Below, piece by piece: positions 1-9,424 of a stretch of DNA of 42,500 nt. This DNA comes from Prorocentrum cordatum (lineage: Eukaryota > Sar > Dinophyceae > Prorocentrales > Prorocentraceae). Numbering within the stretch: position 1 is the first letter of the stretch; each line of letters begins with the position of its first letter. Both the position numbers and the translations under genes were made by a program. The notes under the pieces were generated by a model. It searched no databases. It was not told the DNA's origin and saw only the letters and a list, made by a program, of their open reading frames with translations. The DNA lies in contig CAUYUJ010017663.1 of assembly GCA_963575745.1 (NCBI GenBank), forward strand, positions 72,501-115,000. Reading direction: 5' to 3'.

Positions 1-128
1 AGATCCTGCAGGATCCTGCACCCAAGCCCGGGTCAATGCGACCTGGCCCTGCAGGATCCTGCAAGATCGGGCGCTCTGGCTGACCCCCGTTTGCGTTGAC
101 CCCCGTCTCAAGGCTCCCGAAAGTACAG
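1..128 (+). repeat. Repeat U, copy 1 (cut by the window start)
   Basis: Opens with the perfect palindrome GATCCTGCAGGATC (2-15), a CCCGGGTCAATGCGACCTGG block, a second CTGCAGGATCCTGCA and then CTGGCTGACCCCCGTTTGCG, TTGACCCCCGTCTCAAGGCT. Bases from about 48 on match 5725-5802. Confidence 0.7.
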
Positions 129-253
129 CTAAAGGCGTGCGCCGGGGGGAGGCGTGAGGCAGGACGGGGGTTTGCTGCTGCGGCGCGCGGGACTTCGCTG
201 CGTGCGTGCTGAACGCGGGTTTGCTGCTGTGACGCCTGGGGCCTCGCGGGGAT

Positions 254-450
254 CCTCCTCCTCCTCCTCCTCCTCCTCCTCCTCCTCCTCCTCCCTCCTT
301 CTCCTCCTCCGCCCTCCTCCTCCTCCGCCTCCTCCTCCTCCGCCTCCTCTTCCTCCTTCTCCTCGCTCCTCCTCCTCCTCGCTCCTCCTCCCTCCTCCTC
401 CTCCTCCTCCTCCTCCTCCGCCTCCTCCTCCTCCTCCTCCTCCCTCCAGC
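254..450 (+). repeat. (TCC)n array
   Basis: About 200 bp of TCC with scattered CGCC, CTT and TCG variants; the opposite frames give Ser, Leu, Pro, Gly or Glu runs. The stretch from 454 to 970 that follows is GC-rich and unassigned. Confidence 0.95.
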
Positions 451-453
451 ACT

Positions 454-970
454 CACGCCACTGCCCGGCCGCACCTCGCTGGTCGGGGCCGCGCCTCCCC
501 GCTGCACCGGCGGGGAAGGGGGCCGGGCCCAGAGGGAAAGAGCAGAAGCCTACCACGAGGCAGGCGCGAAGGAAGGAAGTGCGACGGGGCACAGGGTGGC
601 GACGGCCGCGAGCGAGATCTGCGCGCGCCAAGGCAGAAGGCACAGCGACAGGCGAAGCACGTGCCCAAGGGGGAACGCGCGGGAGGCTCGGGGCCCTGAC
701 GGGCGTGCGCCGGGCGAGCTGGGAGGAGAGGAGGGCAGGAACGGACGTCGAGCTCAAGACCGTGGCCGACAGAGCAATAGCAAGCAGCAAGGCATCCAGC
801 AACGAGCGCCAGCAAAAACAACGTGAGCATGAGCACCCAAGCGGGGCTTGCAGTGCGAGGAGAGGCAACGAGCCACAACGAGCGCCCCTGGTCGTGCGGC
901 CTGAAATGGCGCGAGACCAAGACGCAACGGGGGGCGAACGGGGAGACTCGGAGGAAGGAGAAGGCAGACT
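454..970. other. Unassigned GC-rich stretch
   Basis: Open frames on both strands (for example 453-986 minus) overlap and show no recognisable domain. No repeats shared with the rest of the window were found. Confidence 0.6.
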
Positions 971-1139
971 TTGGCAGCGCGTACAAGGGTGTAGAGGGAG
1001 GGTGGAGTGCTTCTTTTGAAGGAGGCTGCTTCTTAGAAGGCGCCGGCCTTACATCTACAGATGAGGCCAGCGCCTGCTAAGAACCAGGGGTGCCTCTAAG
1101 AAGCCCTCCCCTCTCCCTCCCCCCCTCTGCGCGTGGCTG
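971..1139. mobile_element. Element K, copy 1
   Basis: TTGGCAGCGCGTA at the left against CGCGTGGCTGA at the right (inverted). Inner palindromic blocks GGAGGCTGCTTCTTAGAAGG and GGTGCCTCTAAGAAGCCCTC, with TTACATCTACAGATGAGGCC at the centre. Related copies at 7053 and 33675. Confidence 0.75.
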
Positions 1140-1165
1140 AAGACTGACAGCCCCCGAACTGAAGA

Positions 1166-1828
1166 CTAGATTGGGCGAGCCCTTCCCCCCCCCCCCGAGA
1201 GCAGCAGCGGCCGAGCCCCGCGCGCGTCGCCCTCGTCGCGCTCGTGCTCGTCCATGTCGATTGGGCACACGTGCGCGGCGCCGCTGGAGGGTGTGCGGGT
1301 GCACAGCGGGTGGCCGACGTCCTCGGGGTGCTCGCCTGCCAGCTGCTCCTGCAGCGTGCGTCGCAGCCAGTCGCCCTCGTCTCCGTCGCCACCAGCGTGG
1401 CTGTCTTCCTCCTCCTCCTCCTCCTCCTCCTCCTTCTCCTCCTCTAAAGGGGCCCAAGGACGCACAAATGAACAGACACAAATCCCAGGAGTCCCCAACA
1501 TTTTCAAATACGTTCTGCACTTCTCGTCTTCCCCCCCACACTTCCAATAGTTTCCCATATTTTCTTCTTGGGATCGACGACTATCTGTGATTTCCCCTCC
1601 TGAATCCTCACCACTAGCCTCCTCGCCGTCCTCTTCTTCACCCTGTCCTGCCCCTCCTCCCTCTCCCCTCCCCCTGCAGTTTGCCCTCCTGCTTATCCCG
1701 CTCATGCCCCTCCCACTCGTCCTCCTCTTCATCTCCATTGTCCTCCTCGTCCTCCGCCTAGATCTCTGCATCTCGAACACATCCTTCAAGCGGACACACG
1801 GCCGCCGCGGACTCCCACGGGCAGACAC
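1166..1828 (-). CDS. Acidic protein gene fragment split by a family-I intron
   Basis: No known family recognised. The minus strand is open through the interval. If 1444-1599 (element I-1) is removed as an intron, the 5' exon ending GEEASGEDS joins in frame (phase 1) to a Glu run followed by DSHAGGDGDEGDWLRRTLQE and, further on, PEDVGHPLCTRTPSSG and DMDEHERDEGDARG. That part has ordinary protein composition, unlike the neighbouring triplet-array frames, and the Glu run is encoded by a short (GGA)n array. The start lies upstream or in another exon: above about 1700 two frames compete, one reading EDEWEGHERDKQEGKLQ, so a frameshift or further intron is possible. The 3' end fades out near 1166-1200. 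The protein would be soluble and strongly acidic. Confidence 0.45.
   Translation of the reverse strand: MSARGSPRRPCVRLKDVFEMQRSRRRTRRTMEMKRRTSGRGMSGISRRANCRGRGEGGGAGQGEEEDGEEASGEDSGGEITDSRRSQEENMGNYWKCGGEDEKCRTYLKMLGTPGICVCSFVRPWAPLEEEKEEEEEEEEEDSHAGGDGDEGDWLRRTLQEQLAGEHPEDVGHPLCTRTPSSGAAHVCPIDMDEHERDEGDARGARPLLLSGGGGRARPI
1444..1599 (-). mobile_element. Family I, copy 1: introner-like element forming a GA-AG intron
   Basis: A 156-bp repeat. On the minus strand the left boundary reads GATTCAG|GAGGGGAAATC and the right boundary GGGCCCCTTTAG|AGGAGG. The body holds TCCCATATTTT-type motifs on the plus strand, shared with 6691-6855, 13047-13212 and 28491-28649. Excision leaves the flanking frame open in phase 1. 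GA donors are known in dinoflagellates; calling this an introner is inference from in-frame excision at two loci. Confidence 0.65.
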
Positions 1829-1855
1829 AGCGGAGCAACCTCACCCACTACTCAC

Positions 1856-1990
1856 TCTTGGTGGGCCTTGGAAACGGCAAGGCCGTTTTTCACAAGCTCC
1901 GTTTTGCCGTTGTGTTGCCGGTTCCGTCGCCGTTCTTGTTGCCGGCTCCGGGTCTGGCTCCAAGCTGGGAGCCGCTGTTCTGCCGCGTCG
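1856..1990 (+). repeat. Repeat E, copy 1 (GCCGTTTTTGTTGCCGG-type)
   Basis: GTGGGCCTTGGAAACGGCAA then degenerate units of the form GCCGTT(C/T)TTGTTGCCGG. Similar tracts at 19975 and 30380. Confidence 0.55.
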
Positions 1991-3305
1991 TCGTCGTCGT
2001 CGGGCGGCGCCCCCCCGCCAGGGGCCGCCGTCGCGCGGGGGGCGCGCCCTGGCCATATGCCGAGCGCGGCACGGCTGGCCGCGGCTTTCGGCGGTGGACA
2101 AACCTCCCTTTCGTGAACCTCCCGTCAAAGAACACGGCCTGAGACCGAAACCGACGGACCTGGACCCGCAAACATGACGGCCGCGACGCCCTCTCGCGGA
2201 CCGAAAACGGCCAAGCCGCTGATCGACGCGTCACGGTAGGAGGTCTGTCAATCTCCGAGGCCTGGGCAGAGGAGGCGCCGCCGGCGTGCCCGTGACCCTC
2301 CGCGGGGGGCCCCCTGCCGCCCCCTGCGGCCTGCACGGCGGGGCCTGGCCCCCGGGGAGGCAGGGCGGGCCACGGACCCCGCGGGGCCGAGGACGAGGCG
2401 ACGCCGCAGGGCGGCGGCGGCGCGAGGGGGCGAGGGCACCCTGCGCTGCGGGCTTCGAGACCTGGAGCCCCCTCGACTCGCAAAGAGGAGCTGCCCGAGG
2501 CCCACTCCTGCAGCCTCGCGGCTCGCGACGGCTTCTCTCGCGGGAGCCCGTCGAGACTCGCACCCTCGGAGGAAGCTCCACGCGTGCCCCGGCGGCAGGG
2601 CGGGGCCATATGTGGCGGAGGGCGGGCGCACGGCGAGCGGGCCGAGGGGGGGAGGCAACTATGGGGGGGACGAGGCCGGGCGAGGCGGGCCGGGACGGGC
2701 CGAGGGGCCGACTGCGGGCCGCCGCCCCGTCGGCGCGGGGGGCAGCGGCGGGGGGCCGCTGCGCGCGCCTCCGCGGGGGCAGCGGGGGCAGGCCCGGGGC
2801 AGGCTCCGCCGCCCCGAGGGCCCGGGATCTCCGCGGGGCCGGCTCGGGGCCGCCGCGCCGCCGGCCCCAGGGGCACCTGGGGCCCTGCGGATTTGCGCGG
2901 GCTGCCCCCTCCCCCCTTCCTTCTCCTGCCTCCAGCGCCAGGTTCGTCGCAGCACCCGCTCACGCAAGAGCCAAGGGGAGAGGAAGGACCCCCCCCCCCA
3001 CGCCACCACCACCTGCTCCCCCCCCCCCCCCCACTGTCTCCCCCAACTGCTCCTCCACCCTGCCCCTGCGAGGGACTCCTCCTCGGCGCCCTGGCAGACG
3101 TGTCGGCGGGGAGGGCTGGGCCTCATCCTGGGACTGGGACGCGGGCGGAAGACGGGTCGTTTACAGACGCTGGCTCTCGCCGCAGCGCAGCACACGCACG
3201 TTCGGACAATTACCAGCGGCTGAGCTCATGAGGGCGTGCCGCTCTCAAAGCGTAGCTCTCGCCAAGACGCCGCGGACATCCGTCTTAATGCTTGCAGGGG
3301 GGCGC
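1990..3305. other. Very GC-rich stretch without a recognised gene
   Basis: Apart from F-1 (2095-2240) the DNA is dominated by GGGGCC and GCGGCG runs, so every frame is open for long distances on both strands. Arg/Gly/Pro/Ala-rich translations (such as 2286-3308 plus) are composition artefacts. A CpG-island-like promoter region cannot be excluded. Confidence 0.55.
2095..2240 (+). repeat. Repeat F, copy 1
   Basis: CAAACATGACGGCCGCGACG, CCCTCTCGCGGACCGAAAAC and GCTGATCGACGCGTCACGGT match F-2 and F-3; the leading half is diverged. Confidence 0.5.
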
Positions 3306-3309
3306 TGAT

Positions 3310-4260
3310 GGCGCAGTGCTGTGAGTTTAGAAACGCGGTGTTGACCGTAGCGCGGCGAACATTCGGCTACACGGGTGGATCGCAAGTGCCATTTTCAAAT
3401 TGAAATAGGGCTCAGCATGATCCCCGCGCATGTCCAGTATGTAACATGTGCACAACCAAAACCACGGATGCAGGGCAGGCTTTTCCCAGTTCTGGCTCTC
3501 GCCTGTTTTCCGCGTGATGTCTGACCCTGGAGCTTGCTGATTAAGCAATTACGCACTTCGACTGTACTTCCTTCTCAAATTCTTGCCCATCCCAAACTGT
3601 GTTCTCGCTCCAGCGCAACACAGATCGCTACTAACTCTTTCACCAAGAGAAGAGACGAAGAACCGTTCCGTTCATGATCATTTCGCTCTGAAGCCGAATG
3701 AAAAAACGGAAGGTCTGATACGCAACTCAAAACAAGTGCGGCTCAAGCCTTTTATGTCGATGGATCCCTTCACCGTTTTCCAGTATCCACTTGCCGCGGT
3801 GACAACAGAAACTGGATATTGCGATTGAGGAGTGGACTTGGGACGGGGGGTATGGTGAAGTGTGAGTTGCGCGTGCTGAGTCTCTTCTGGGTCACACACA
3901 AGCTTGCATGGTGGCGCTCATGCAAGACAACACGATGAAGGACACGTCGCTGTGATGTATGCAGTTCGCATCACGTCTGCGAGCAACACTCTGCAAATGT
4001 ATCAACGTACTCCAAGTAAGCGCATTCATGATTATGTGCACTTTGCCTGCGGAATCTGACGAAGCCACTCTCGTAACGGGGGGATTGCCTACTGCATGCT
4101 TAGAGGTGTGCATTTGTCTATCTCTCGATGGGAGGGCAGCCACTACGAACCACGCAAGCGTGGCCATCGGGGCCCAGACCTCTCCCGGAAGCATGTATAA
4201 CATTCATGCGCGTCTGAAGATGCAGTTACATACGTAAGTTCAAGTACACAGACGTACATT
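3310..4260. other. Lower-GC island, nothing recognised
   Basis: About 950 bp with near-balanced composition, no triplet arrays and no match to any repeat family here. Frames are short (under 105 codons) on both strands. It could be old intergenic DNA, intron or untranslated region. Confidence 0.6.
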
Positions 4261-5240
4261 ATATGATCTATGTGCTGGCGACCCTGGGGCTAAAGGGAGA
4301 CGCGGTACCCACCGTGGCCCTCCCCCGAGTCCTCTTCTGCAGCGTCCTCGGCACAAAGACGGCGGGAGGAGAAGCAGGGAGAACGGAGTGAGGTGACGGA
4401 GGAGAAAAGGAGGGAGGAGGACACAGTGAGGAGGAAGAAGGGCGGATAAACATTGTTTGGTGATGATCCTGGAGGTGTTCAGCGGTCTCTGGTAGTTCCT
4501 CAGGTCGCGGAAGTTGCCAGAGGCGGTGAGGGAGGAGAAGGGAGGAGAACGAAGAGAGGTGGGGAAGGAGGTAGAAGGCAAGAGGGAGGTTGACGTAGGG
4601 ACAAGGAGAAACTGGGGGAGGGAAAAAAGGGTCGCATTTGTGCATACGATGGAAAAGTCAAGGTCGGGGTCCGCACTGAAGGAACACATGGGAGGGGGAC
4701 AGTGTATAAGTTGCAACTGGAAGGGGCTGGAATATTCTCGGCGAAGGAAGACACAGAGAGAAAATGGGTTCTGGGAGGAAGACGGGGGTGGAGGAAGCGG
4801 CGGTGCTGGGGCAGAAGACGGAGCAAGAGGGATCGGGAGCATGTGGATGGAGCGGAGACGAAGGGAGATGGATAGGGGACGGGGTTGTGAAGGTGACGGT
4901 CGACGGGAATAGGGAAAGGCGCAGCCGCTCCGCGTCCAGCCCCCCTGCGACACCTCCAGGGGGGGGGCGCCTGTTGGGGCTGGCAGCTGGCAAAGTTCCC
5001 CGCGCTCCCAGGACAGGAAAGGACGATGCCACCCCGGTGTCGATATCCATGTGCGCGAGAATGCGCGCGCTCATGCTCGCCCCCCTCCGCCTTGCACGTC
5101 CCCAACAAGACGACAGGGGTCCTCGCCGATCACGGAGCTGCCCACGCGGAGGCACCGGCGGAGCTGCGCCAGGCGTCTGCAGCTAAAGCAGCAGCGGATG
5201 CGGCGAAGAACGCCTTCACCCCCACGAGTTCAGGAGGGTG
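4261..5240. other. Purine-rich degenerate tract, then unassigned DNA
   Basis: 4330-4920 is a strongly purine-biased plus strand (GGAGGAG, GAAGG, GGGAGG mixtures), a decayed relative of the GGA arrays. 4920-5240 is mixed GC-rich sequence; the frame ending ASAAKAAADAAKNAF is not recognised. Confidence 0.55.
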
Positions 5241-5243
5241 ACT

Positions 5244-5372
5244 CGCCATCGCTCGGACGTTCATTCCATGTGTTTTTTTCGGATTTCGTGCGTGGTTTTT
5301 CCGCCAAATGATCAAGGATGCTCCTCGATGGTCCTCGCCGAAGGAGAAATGCACACGTCCGAGCGATGCCAA
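5244..5372. mobile_element. Element Z: short inverted-repeat element (single copy)
   Basis: GCCATCGCTCGGACGT (5247-5262) is inverted against ACGTCCGAGCGATGCC (5354-5369) around a TTTTTTCGGATTTCG core. No second copy in the window, so element status is tentative. Confidence 0.5.
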
Positions 5373-5496
5373 GGTGAAGGAGCAGGAGATCGTGGAGCTC
5401 GGAGATCACAACACCGCAGACATCACGCCCGGAGCTCCGGACCGCACTCTGTTGCGTCATGGTTCGGGCCCGGTCGATCTGTGGGGATATCCTGGG

Positions 5497-5930
5497 AACC
5501 GACATGCCCAGACTCCCGACGTCTTGATTTTTTCATGACGTCGACCCCCAGAATCGCGGATCTTCTGACCCGGGTCAATCCAGACCCAGGTCAGCAGGAA
5601 ACCAAAAACTGAAATGCAGGAAAAAAAACTGCAACGCAGGTCCTCGCAAACCCGTGTCAGCCAATACGCGCGGCCGCTTCGCAGCCACGAGCGGCTCGCT
5701 GACCCGGATCAGCCAGAGGGTGTCGTCGCAGGATCCTGCAGGATCTGGCGCCCTGGCTGACCCCCGTTTGCATTGACCCCCGTCTCGAGGCTCCCGACAG
5801 AAGTCTCGACCCATCCCAGAGGACCGGTTTTTCGTCCCGAGTCGTTTGTTCACGGTCCCGAGGCCGGGTCAGGGCCTGCAGAGGCCGAAATCAGAGAAGA
5901 ACTCCCCGTCTTGAGTTGTCATGACTCGAG
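5497..5930 (-). mobile_element. Element D, copy 1, reverse, interrupted by repeat U-2
   Basis: The outer part (5497-5555, GACGTCTTGATTTTTTCATGACGTCGACCCCC) and the inner part (5790-5930, with GAGGACCGGTTTTTCGTCCC and GAGTCGTTTGTTCACGGTCC) continue one reverse D copy, as in 21135-21310. The 5556-5790 stretch between them is U-related. Confidence 0.65.
5560..5802 (+). repeat. Repeat U, copy 2, inserted in D-1
   Basis: CTGACCCGGGTCAATCCAGA starts it, and GCAGGATCCTGCAGGATC, CTGGCTGACCCCCGTTTGCA and TTGACCCCCGTCTCGAGGCT end it. Only about 78 bp align with the part of copy 1 in the window. Sequence between holds CTGAAATGCAGG/CTGCAACGCAGG repeats. Confidence 0.65.
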
Positions 5931-6004
5931 GTGGCCCGACAGTGAGCGCAAGCGCCCGCTGCGAAACGATTGCAGCGCCAGGATCTCGGGGAGCAGCGGC
6001 TGCA

Positions 6005-6150
6005 GCCATGTCCCCCTACAGGGGGATTTTCAAGGACAAATGAAGAAACAAACAAACAATCAATCCAGCTAGTTGGAAAAGTGCACCAAACAATGATAGA
6101 ACAAATCGTCCCCATCATATTATTTGACTATGTTTGAATATCCCTCCTGT
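6005..6150. mobile_element. Family C, copy 1 (degenerate)
   Basis: CATGTCCCCCTACAGGGGGA at the left and TTTGAATATCCCTCCTGTAG at the right, with the A-rich core ACAAATCGTCCCCATCATAT. The outermost GTCGGG is lost on both sides. Confidence 0.65.
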
Positions 6151-6367
6151 AGAGTTATGTTGCCCCCATCGCACTTACAGACCACATCCCAGAAATAATT
6201 TCGAGCACCCGGACAAGTGTCGAAAGAGTGCCGAAACGGTGTCGGATCAGTGTCGGACGAGTTTCTCCCAGGGCCCGGCGCGTGAAGACCCTCCAGTCTC
6301 GGCACTTTCCTGGGAGCTCGAAGTTCTTTCTGGCGGTCAAGACTAAAGTAGGCTGGAGCATCACAAC

Positions 6368-6519
6368 TGATGGGCCTGTTTTCCACCACCACCACCATAC
6401 GTTGGAGGGGGGAAGGAGGAGGAGGAGGAGGAGGAGGAGGAGGAGGAAGGAGGAGGAGGAATAGGAGGACCCTCTCCCTCTCCAAGGTATGGTGGTGGTG
6501 GTGGAAAGCAGGCCCATCA
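6368..6519. mobile_element. Foldback element J, copy 1, enclosing a GGA array
   Basis: Arms of about 42 bp: TGATGGGCCTGTTTTCCACC..GTTGGAGGGG on the left and its reverse complement CTCCAAGGTATGG..GGAAAGCAGGCCCATCA on the right, around a (GGA)n array. ACAAC flanks both ends exactly (6363-6367 and 6520-6524). Confidence 0.82.
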
Positions 6520-6690
6520 ACAACTGTCGAGGGGCATGCCCGGCTCGGGAGCCCCGCGCGGCCGCGCGGGGCCGCCGCGGAGGCGCAGGGCGTCGCGCCG
6601 CGGCGGCAGGGCGCCCGTGCAGCTCCGCGGCCGTCGCCGCGTCTCGGCCGACGCCCGGGCGGCCCCCCCGCGCGGGGGGGCCGCCCAGAT

Positions 6691-6855
6691 TGAAGGGGAA
6701 CTGGGACACACAAATAAATAGACACAAATAAAAATATTCCCCATATTTTCATATATTTTCTGGGTTTCTGTCTTCCCCCCCATTTCCCATATTTTCCCAT
6801 ATTTTCTGGGAATCGACGATTAACTGTGTCTGTGTGTTTCTTTTCCTCCTGACAG
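6691..6855 (-). mobile_element. Family I, copy 2
   Basis: Shares with the other copies the ACACACAAATAAATAGACAC block, the CATATTTTC..TTTCTGGGTTTCTG block, the GGGAATCGACGATTAACTGT block and the CCTCCTGACAG end. On the minus strand it starts TGTCAG|GAGGAAAAG, the same GA-type donor. Its left plus-strand end (AGATTGAAGGGGAACTGGG) has no clean AG at the expected place. It abuts foldback element J-2. Confidence 0.7.
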
Positions 6856-6856
6856 A

Positions 6857-7037
6857 TGATGGGCCTGCTTTCCACCACCACCTCCATGCGTTGGATGGGG
6901 AGGGGGTCCTTCTCCTCCTCCTTCTCCTCCTCCTCGTCCTCCTCCTCCTCCTCCTCCTCCTCGTCCGCCTCCTCCTCGTCCTCCTCCTCCCTCCCCCCTC
7001 CAACTCGTGGTGGCGGCGGTGGAAAACAGGCCCATCA
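6857..7037. mobile_element. Foldback element J, copy 2, enclosing a TCC array
   Basis: Arms TGATGGGCCTGCTTTCCACC..GTTGGATGGGG and CCCTCCAACTCGTGG..GGAAAACAGGCCCATCA enclose a (TCC)n array with CGT interruptions, the opposite array strand to copy 1. Five-bp flanks ACAGA and CAAGA are imperfect. It abuts I-2. Confidence 0.78.
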
Positions 7038-7052
7038 CAAGAGGGGGAGGGG

Positions 7053-7220
7053 TTGGCGGCGCGCACTTGGCGGTGGAGGGAGGGGGGAGGGCTTCTTAGA
7101 AGGAGGCTGGTTCTTAGAAGGCTCCTACATTACATCTATACATAAGGCCCGCGCCTTCTAAGAAGCAGGGGTGCTTCTAAGAAGCCCCCCCCTCCCCCCA
7201 CCCCGCTCTACGCGTGGCTG
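7053..7220. mobile_element. Element K, copy 2
   Basis: TTGGCGGCGCGCA at the left; CTCTACGCGTGGCTG at the right. Contains GGGCTTCTTAGAAGGAGGCT, a central ACATCTATACATAAGGCCCG and GGGTGCTTCTAAGAAGCCCC. It lies between J-2 and T-1 with almost no spacer. Confidence 0.78.
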
Positions 7221-7222
7221 CA

Positions 7223-7371
7223 GGGGAGCGTCTAAGAGGGGGGGACGCAAATCATGGCCAGCGGCACGTGCGCGGCCCAGCAGTGGGCCAAGGAACGCAT
7301 TGAAGCAAGAGGAGGGGCCATGACATCTGGGCAGACATCATGGCCCCCGCCATGAGATCCCCCCCCAGTCC
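7223..7371. mobile_element. Element T, copy 1
   Basis: GGGAGCGTCTAAGAGGGGGG then GACGCAAATCATGGCCAGCG; the right end CCATGAGATCCCCCCCC is roughly inverted to the left. A diverged copy is at 15513-15672. Confidence 0.7.
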
Positions 7372-7472
7372 TCACCCCCCTTCTTGGCCGCCCCCGAGCC
7401 GCCAGCCCCTCTGCGCCGGCGGGCGGTGCTGGCAGCGGCCCCTTGTGCTGCTCCCCAAGACCCCCCTGGAGC

Positions 7473-7563
7473 CATGACAAAATCGCGACGAAAGATTCGT
7501 CGCCATGTTCGGCCTCTGGGGGCCCTCACCGGGGCTCGGGGCTGTGAACAAACGACGTCGCCC
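7473..7563 (+). mobile_element. Element D, copy 2 (partial)
   Basis: CATGACAAAATCGCGACGAA, TCTGGGGGCCCTCACCGGGG and CTGTGAACAAACGACGTCGC match the left two thirds of D; the right end is absent. It precedes the retroelement relic. Confidence 0.55.
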
Positions 7564-8129
7564 GCGGAGTGCCACTCTATGCAGTAGCGGAGCCACCCGC
7601 GCCGCGTCATCCACAGTGCCCCTCCATCCCGTCGCGCCGCGTTGCCAACGGTGCCATTGACTGCACCTGCTTGGAGGCCCGCCTGCATGAATGTGGCGAC
7701 AACCACTTGGAGGCCCTCCCAGCACACACACACACACACACACACTACCATCGACCTGGAGCAGTGCGGAACCGTGCCCACATCCAGCGACAGGCGCGGC
7801 AGCGCTCTGCACCGACTCATATGGACACCGCCAGCGACGCTGGCAGCGAAGCGGGCGACATCGCCGAGCGCGAAGAGCTTGCTGGATTCAAAAAGCGCTG
7901 CTGAACTCGGCCTCGATGCAACGGAGGCCGACCGCTACCAGTCCTTGGCCGCGTAGCTGGTGGAGGTGCGCGCCGCCAAGCGGCCGAAGCGGTCTGAAGC
8001 CCAGTCTCATGAGCCGCCCAACAGCCTGTTCCAATTACCGCTGCCCCCGCCGCGGGCACGGCCCCTGCCCTGCCGGCGGGTCGCAGCCTCCTGAAGCGAG
8101 GACCTTGCCCCAGCTAGGGTGGCGGATGC

Positions 8130-8969
8130 ATGTGCGCGTGTCCTGTGAAAGTCTGTCATGTCTTAACGAGGCAATCCAAGGTTGCCCAAGACTGCTTAGC
8201 TGTTGCGGCTGCTGTAGCTGATGGGGCACTCCTGGCAGAACATCGTCTACGCGCTGGTGCAGAAGCGCTCCGAGCAAAGAAATTGTGCCGACAGCTGCGC
8301 GGGTCATCTCACTTCCAAACTGCACATGCCTCTACCGATGGGGGGACTCACAGCGGCGTCTGCGCGGCCGTCCAAACGGGTTTGCGCATTCGGAAGTGAT
8401 TGATCCAGACTGGCAAGGTTGTCCAAATCGGCTCTGGGAAGTGTTGGTTGTTCCTGGAGACGGGATTGAAGGCCTGTAATATAACCGTGGGGGTTGTGTA
8501 CTTGGTTGATCCGGCTGGAGCTTCTGGCAGGAAAGTGTGTCGCCTCCGTGCTATCGCAGAGTCTGTGCTAGCACTGCCGTGCACACTGCCTCCCATATTC
8601 TCCCTCGTGCTGCTGCTGCTGCAGCTGGTGCTGCCCCGTGGGCTCGCGTGCTCCCCCCGTTGCCGCCCGCTGTGGGCGTTGTGCCGCCGCCTGAGCAGAA
8701 CGCCTGGTCTCGGGAACACCTTGAGGAGCAGCAGAGTGTGGTTCGCGGGAAATGGGGCCTGGACGGCTCTGGAGGTAACCACGCTCTCGATCATCGCATG
8801 CGTCGCCGCGGAAGGTCCACTGTCCGTGAGGGGGGACCTCGAGATGGGAAAAAAACGACTCGGTGCTGTGGCCTGCGGCAGCCTCCCGACACATGAACAG
8901 TTGAGTCTGCGTGCCGAGCGGTTGGCCTTCCTAGCAGTCGTGAATCATACCCGTGACGATGTTGTGTAG
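8130..8969 (+). pseudogene. EEP endonuclease-like segment of the retroelement relic
   Basis: One reading frame with a single internal stop (TGA at 8397-8399). EEP nucleases cut the target strand to prime reverse transcription. Visible: the E-H-R motif with following Ala/Leu helix, a THSGV strand, the YLxDPxG strand and the GD loop. Asp-Asn of the catalytic GDFN loop is replaced by Asp-Leu, consistent with decay. Residues between RAIAESV (about 8566) and AAEGPLSV (about 8800) do not look like this fold and may be a 230-bp insertion or intron. Confidence 0.62.
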
Positions 8970-8999
8970 TGTAATGGCCACTTACCTGTCTGCCGAGAG

Positions 9000-9171
9000 A
9001 TGCACAAGTCGCGGGCTCATATGTCTCAACAGTCCCTGATGCTGGATCTTTGGACCCAGATCTGGTCTGCGATCGATCGGCGTGGCCCTGGCAAGATAAC
9101 TGCTCTGTGGACTGGATCGCACGCTAGTGCATGTATGCAAGAGAATCTCAACATTGCAGATTGCTTGTAAT
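9000..9171 (+). pseudogene. RNase H-like tail of the retroelement relic
   Basis: In the same frame as the EEP segment. The pattern LW-x-x-IW-x-AI-D-x-RG, then a strand and T-G-S-H-A-S, matches the last third of retroelement RNase H domains (D-x-W-x-x-I then the K/S-x-H-x loop). It ends at a TAA near 9168. Only 30-100 bp separate it from the EEP end, so the reverse transcriptase has been deleted. Confidence 0.5.
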
Positions 9172-9424
9172 TAGATTGCGAAGTGTTTCGCGGGATAGGC
9201 CGAAGAAACCTGTGGTATGCCCGGATACGTTTCTAAGGGCGGGACGCCGTATTTTGTAGACTTCTGGAAGGTTCCATGGAGGTTGCCACGGTGTACGTGG
9301 CTAACAAGGTCGGCCGTGCCCCGCCTAGGCCCCGATCCCTCTCCTTTTTTGTACCCGCCAAGAGCGCCTCCGTGCTGCTGGCCATTCTTGAAAGAACAAA
9401 GAGGGGGGCGCTCGTAAGTGTGAA

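Noticed and set aside
1890-3308. Long overlapping frames on both strands (340-357 codons)
   Set aside because: DNA this GC-rich rarely has stop codons; products are Arg/Gly/Pro-rich in every frame.
6120-6887. A 255-codon minus-strand frame with His runs
   Set aside because: It runs through I-2, GC-rich spacer and foldback J-1; the His runs are the CCACCACC arms.
8962-9040. tRNA-like TAGTGTAATGG resembling an internal promoter box A
   Set aside because: No acceptor stem pairs and no good box B follows; the DNA lies in the RNase H frame of the retroelement relic.
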